A stretch of 64,000 nucleotides of DNA. Source: Selenomonadales bacterium 4137-cl. Lineage in GTDB: Bacteria > Bacillota > Negativicutes > Sporomusales > UBA7701. This document shows positions 61,676-64,000 of this stretch, piece after piece. Position 1 is the first letter of the stretch. Each line of letters starts with the position of its first letter. Location of the stretch: positions 1,028,501 to 1,092,500 of the forward strand of contig JAUOZS010000001.1 in the NCBI GenBank assembly GCA_032334055.1, read 5' to 3'. The translations under genes were made by a program, and so were the position numbers. A model generated the notes under the pieces. The model made no database searches. It worked only from the letters and a program-made list of their open reading frames with translations, and was not told where the DNA came from.

Positions 61676-61760
61676 ATTTACCCCCTGAAGGCGGGATCAC
61701 GCTTATGTAAATTTCCTTCGACATAAACCAACATATTCCTTTGCGGAGTTGAAAACAGAA

Positions 61761-61782
61761 CGGGGCGGCCCAGGCCGCCCCG
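61761..61782. terminator. Terminator of small minus-strand genes
   Basis: CGGGGCGGCC pairs with GGCCGCCCCG around CA; on the minus strand TTCTGTTTTC follows. Confidence 0.6.
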
Positions 61783-61791
61783 TGGGAGAGA

Positions 61792-61902
61792 CTATTTTTC
61801 CTTGGGGGATTCTTTTTTCTGGGGGGATATGTCGCTCGACAGCTCGACGCGGCTGTTTTTGGCCTTGGCGTTCTGGCCGCCTGGCAGGTCCTTGAAGCCC
61901 AT
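61792..61902 (-). CDS. 36-aa charged small protein
   Basis: ATG 61902 has GGAGGTGATAAC upstream, an excellent binding site. The product is polar: MGFKDLPGGQNAKAKNSRVE then LSSDISPQKKESPKEK. No hydrophobic segment, no Cys. Unknown function. It shares style and orientation with the next small gene, which suggests a pair of abundant disordered peptides, possibly spore-associated. Confidence 0.6.
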   Translation of the reverse strand: MGFKDLPGGQNAKAKNSRVELSSDISPQKKESPKEK

Positions 61903-61950
61903 GTTATCACCTCCGCTATTGTCTCGTTAAAATGCGCCCGGGCCCATGCT

Positions 61951-62085
61951 TCAGGAAGGCTTTTTGCCGTTTTTGCCCACCCCCGCCTTGAACTGGGCCG
62001 GTTCCGGGTTGCCGGCGCCGTAGCCTTCCTGCGCGTTGGCCCTGACGGCCGCGGGGTCTTTTTCCGGGTTGCGGGGTTTTACCAT
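61951..62085 (-). CDS. 44-aa charged small protein
   Basis: ATG 62085 has GAGGAGGTGGC 4-11 bases upstream. The product is MVKPRNPEKDPAAVRANAQE then GYGAGNPEPAQFKAG and a basic tail. It is disordered in character, rich in Pro, Asn, Ala and Lys. It resembles small acid-soluble-type or stress peptides only in composition. Not assigned. Confidence 0.6.
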   Translation of the reverse strand: MVKPRNPEKDPAAVRANAQEGYGAGNPEPAQFKAGVGKNGKKPS

Positions 62086-62134
62086 TTTGCCACCTCCTCA
62101 GTTTTCCTGTTGGCGTTTTTTAGCGTAGAGCGTA

Positions 62135-62163
62135 TTGACAAACTGACGGTCGCGGGTTATTAT
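62135..62163 (+). promoter_or_regulatory. metF promoter
   Basis: TTGACA (62135) and TATTAT (62158) are 17 bp apart, close to the sigma-A consensus. Confidence 0.75.
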
Positions 62164-62207
62164 TCCCCTATTACATATTTATTTACAGTAGGGACGGGGG
62201 CTTTACG

Positions 62208-63071
62208 ATGAAGATTCGCGATTTGTTTACCGGCAAGCCGGTTATTTCGTTCGAGATTTTTCCGCCCAAGCCCGATTTCCCGCTTGATACCGTTTTTGCC
62301 ACGCTGGAGGAGCTGAAGGGGCTCAACCCCGCCTATATCAGCGTGACTTACGGGGCGGGGGGATCGAGTTCGGCGCGGTCGATAGAGATCGTCGATAAGG
62401 TCAAGAATCATTACGGCATGGAGACGGTGGCGCACCTGACGTGCGTGGGGGCGACGCCGGCGACGATCGACACCGTTCTCGACCGCCTGCAGGCGCTGGG
62501 GGTGGAGAATATCCTCGCGCTGCGCGGCGACCCGCCGGCAGGGGATAGCCCGTTCATACCGCCCGCGGACGGCTTTCCGTACGCCAAGGACCTTGTCAGG
62601 CATGTGCGGGGGCGCGGTTTTTTCAGCGTGGCGGCCGCGGCTTATCCCGAAGGGCATCTGGAGTGCCGCGATATCGACCAGGATGTGGAGTATCTGCGGC
62701 TGAAGGTGGAGCAGGGGGTCGATCTGCTTATTACTCAGCTATTTTTCGACAATGCGACTTTTTACGGTTTCCTGGACAAGATCAGGGGACGGGGGATTGC
62801 CTGCCCGGTGATCGCCGGCATCATGCCGGTGCTGAGCGCGTCGCAGATAAAAAGGATAACGTCGCTGTGCGGCTCGGCCATCCCGGCAAAGCTGCAGCGG
62901 CTGATGGACAAATACGGCGGCGTGCCGGCCGATATGGAGAAGGCGGGCATCGAGTACGCCTCGGAGCAGATTGTCGACCTCTTAGCGAATAAGGTGGACG
63001 GCATCCATCTATATACGATGAACAAGGCGAAGCAGACAAAGCAGATTATGGAGAATATCGGCAGGAATTAG
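62208..63071 (+). CDS. metF: 5,10-methylenetetrahydrofolate reductase
   Basis: A 287-residue flavin TIM barrel. It has VISFEIFPPKPDFP at the N-terminus, SVTYGAGGS, HLTCVGAT, LALRGDPP and AAYPEGH, then LLITQLFFDN and GIMPVLSASQIKRI. It supplies methyl-THF for methionine synthesis or the Wood-Ljungdahl pathway in acetogens. No fused MetV-type zinc domain is adjacent. It has its own promoter and terminator. Confidence 0.94.
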   Translation: MKIRDLFTGKPVISFEIFPPKPDFPLDTVFATLEELKGLNPAYISVTYGAGGSSSARSIEIVDKVKNHYGMETVAHLTCVGATPATIDTVLDRLQALGVENILALRGDPPAGDSPFIPPADGFPYAKDLVRHVRGRGFFSVAAAAYPEGHLECRDIDQDVEYLRLKVEQGVDLLITQLFFDNATFYGFLDKIRGRGIACPVIAGIMPVLSASQIKRITSLCGSAIPAKLQRLMDKYGGVPADMEKAGIEYASEQIVDLLANKVDGIHLYTMNKAKQTKQIMENIGRN

Positions 63072-63073
63072 CG

Positions 63074-63102
63074 AGTGGGGCGGAGGAATCCGCCCCACTT
63101 TA
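63074..63102 (+). terminator. Terminator of metF
   Basis: AGTGGGGCGGA pairs with TCCGCCCCACT, then TTT. Confidence 0.75.
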
Positions 63103-63197
63103 ATGTTTGCAGGCCGGTCCGCCGCCCCACACAGATAAGAAAAAGTATGCATATTATGTAAAAGAGTATTGTCTGGATTGATGAAAGGAGCGTTATA

Positions 63198-63698
63198 GTG
63201 AAAGAGAACTGTTGCCCCGATGGATACTGCCCCAACGGACTCAAGCCCGAGCAGACGAGGAGAATCGTCGAAGGGCTGAATATTTACCTCGCGAACCTGA
63301 ACATCCTTTATATCAAGCTGCACAATCTTCACTGGAACGTGACGGGTACGGGCTTTTTCCCGCTTCACGCAAAGACGCAGGAGCTTTATGAGGCGGTCGC
63401 GGAAAAGCTGGACGAGGCGGCGGAGAGGATAAGGGCGCTCGGCTGCGTGCCGCTGGCCTCGATGCGGGAGTATCTGGCCGCGGGGACGATATGCGAGCTG
63501 CCCGGCGACGAGTATCCGTCGCCCTTTGTGGCGAAGACAATTATCGAGGATTTTTGCACCATGCTTGAAATGGTGAGGAAGATCGAGGCGGTCGCGAGCG
63601 AAACTTCTGATCAGTGCACTGTCGGACTGCTGGCCGAGGCGATGTGCTTTTTCGAGAAGCAGATGTGGATGATGGGCGCCTATCTGACGAGGTGCTGA
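63198..63698 (+). CDS. Dps-like ferritin
   Basis: A 166-residue Dps-family protein that oxidises and stores iron and protects DNA. The ferroxidase motif HNLHWNVTGTGFFPLHAKTQ is near 42, and the following DEAAERIRALG holds the inter-subunit acidic pair. A Cys-rich N-terminal extension (CCPDGYCPNG) is added before the usual core. The start is GTG 63198, with AAAGGAG 7 bases upstream. Confidence 0.9.
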   Translation: MKENCCPDGYCPNGLKPEQTRRIVEGLNIYLANLNILYIKLHNLHWNVTGTGFFPLHAKTQELYEAVAEKLDEAAERIRALGCVPLASMREYLAAGTICELPGDEYPSPFVAKTIIEDFCTMLEMVRKIEAVASETSDQCTVGLLAEAMCFFEKQMWMMGAYLTRC

Positions 63699-63744
63699 CG
63701 CTTTTCCGGCAGACGGTCAGCATCTTATAAATAGAAATTATTGT

Positions 63745-63785
63745 CGAAACTCCTGCCCGAATCGTAGAATCTGGCAGGAGTTTCG
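63745..63785 (+). terminator. Hairpin after dps
   Basis: CGAAACTCCTGCC pairs perfectly with GGCAGGAGTTTCG around a 15-base loop. No T-tract follows, so it is a stable hairpin and only possibly a terminator. Confidence 0.45.
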
Positions 63786-63862
63786 TAGCTTCTCTGGGAA
63801 CTATACAAATAGTTTCTCCTAGATTGTGAACTGGATTACGACATTCGCTAAAGAGGTGTAGC

Positions 63863-64000
63863 ATGGCGAATTACTTACAACTTAGTAAAGAATTACAAGA
63901 AAAAATTAAAAATGACATTGCAGAGGATAATAAACCTAAGATCGCTTTTGAAAACAGTAAAGCCATTAGGAGAGATAATAAAAAAGATTTTAATACTATA
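63863..64000 (+). CDS. Partial AT-rich gene, possibly dGTPase-like HD protein
   Basis: The first 46 codons of a gene cut by the window edge. AAAGAGGTG precedes the ATG. It is markedly AT-rich and uses A- and T-ending codons, unlike almost every other gene in the window, so it is probably acquired. The start is MANYLQLSKELQEKIKND, then KIAFENSKAIRRDNKKDF. The IAFxNSxAIRRD pattern recalls HD-domain dGTP triphosphohydrolase-like proteins, but too little is visible to be sure. Confidence 0.55.
   Translation, partial: MANYLQLSKELQEKIKNDIAEDNKPKIAFENSKAIRRDNKKDFNTI

Overview
This window reads as a high-GC Gram-negative Firmicute (class Negativicutes, Sporomusaceae-like). The basis is inference from content: strong Bacillota-type ribosome binding sites and intrinsic terminators, two UGA-containing selenoprotein genes, a short-class hybrid cluster protein, a Desulfovibrio-type molybdenum aldehyde oxidoreductase cluster, a glycogen locus and a large chemosensory operon. 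No 16S rRNA or species marker is present, so the assignment stays at that level.

Layout. 1-4590: the right end of a prophage with a T7-like lysis and packaging order (holin, endolysin-like protein, small terminase, gp19-like large terminase), then a repeat-rich gap, four small proteins and an excisionase-like HTH gene. 4593-19080: housekeeping and accessory genes in mixed orientation: acyltransferase, EamA transporter, selenocysteine peroxiredoxin, D-amino acid transaminase, a Cys/Pro/Arg repeat protein, MFS transporter, a CC/Se selenoprotein, nitroreductase, L,D-transpeptidase, a DapA-family aldolase, a putative ECF-type membrane protein, hcp with a Crp/Fnr-type operator, an old-yellow-enzyme-like flavoprotein and a YgjP-like metallopeptidase. 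19200-19285: tRNA-Leu(CAA). 19434-30942: one operon, TetR-cheY-cheA-cheW-MCP-cheR-cheB-hybrid kinase-receiver, behind a promoter that carries its own palindromic operator. 31200-45228: a sigma-54 activator followed by a sigma-54 promoter, a leader with attenuator-like mutually exclusive hairpins, and a tightly packed cluster: molybdopterin aldehyde oxidoreductase, FAD/FeS oxidoreductase, small redox protein, unknown 82-aa protein, XdhC-type maturation factor, MobA-like/HD nucleotidyltransferase, radical SAM protein, CoA ligase-like protein, histidine phosphatase and a C_GCAxxG_C_C-like protein. 45388-47702: M20 amidohydrolase and a crotonase. 47949-49602: two proteins of uncertain role. 49888-59648: glycogen synthase, glycogen phosphorylase, DUF421/DUF4363 membrane proteins, a GH13-GH77 fusion and a starch-binding-domain protein. 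59726-63698: PAS/GGDEF/HD-GYP protein, two very small proteins, metF and a Dps-like ferritin. An AT-richer gene runs off the right edge.

How the parts work together. The sigma-54 activator, the palindromes upstream of the promoter and the leader terminator suggest two-step control of the aldehyde oxidoreductase cluster, whose genes include likely makers of its cytosine-dinucleotide cofactor (MobA-like transferase, XdhC). The glycogen genes cover synthesis, phosphorolysis and debranching. The chemosensory genes form a complete signalling and adaptation set joined to a multi-PAS phosphorelay kinase.

The strongest unexplained signal is a family of five large structured repeats (124-179 bp; 13543, 14637, 16941, 46673, 47706). 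Each lies at or just after the 3' end of a plus-strand gene, always in the same orientation, with compensating changes in the outer stem and a conserved central hairpin.
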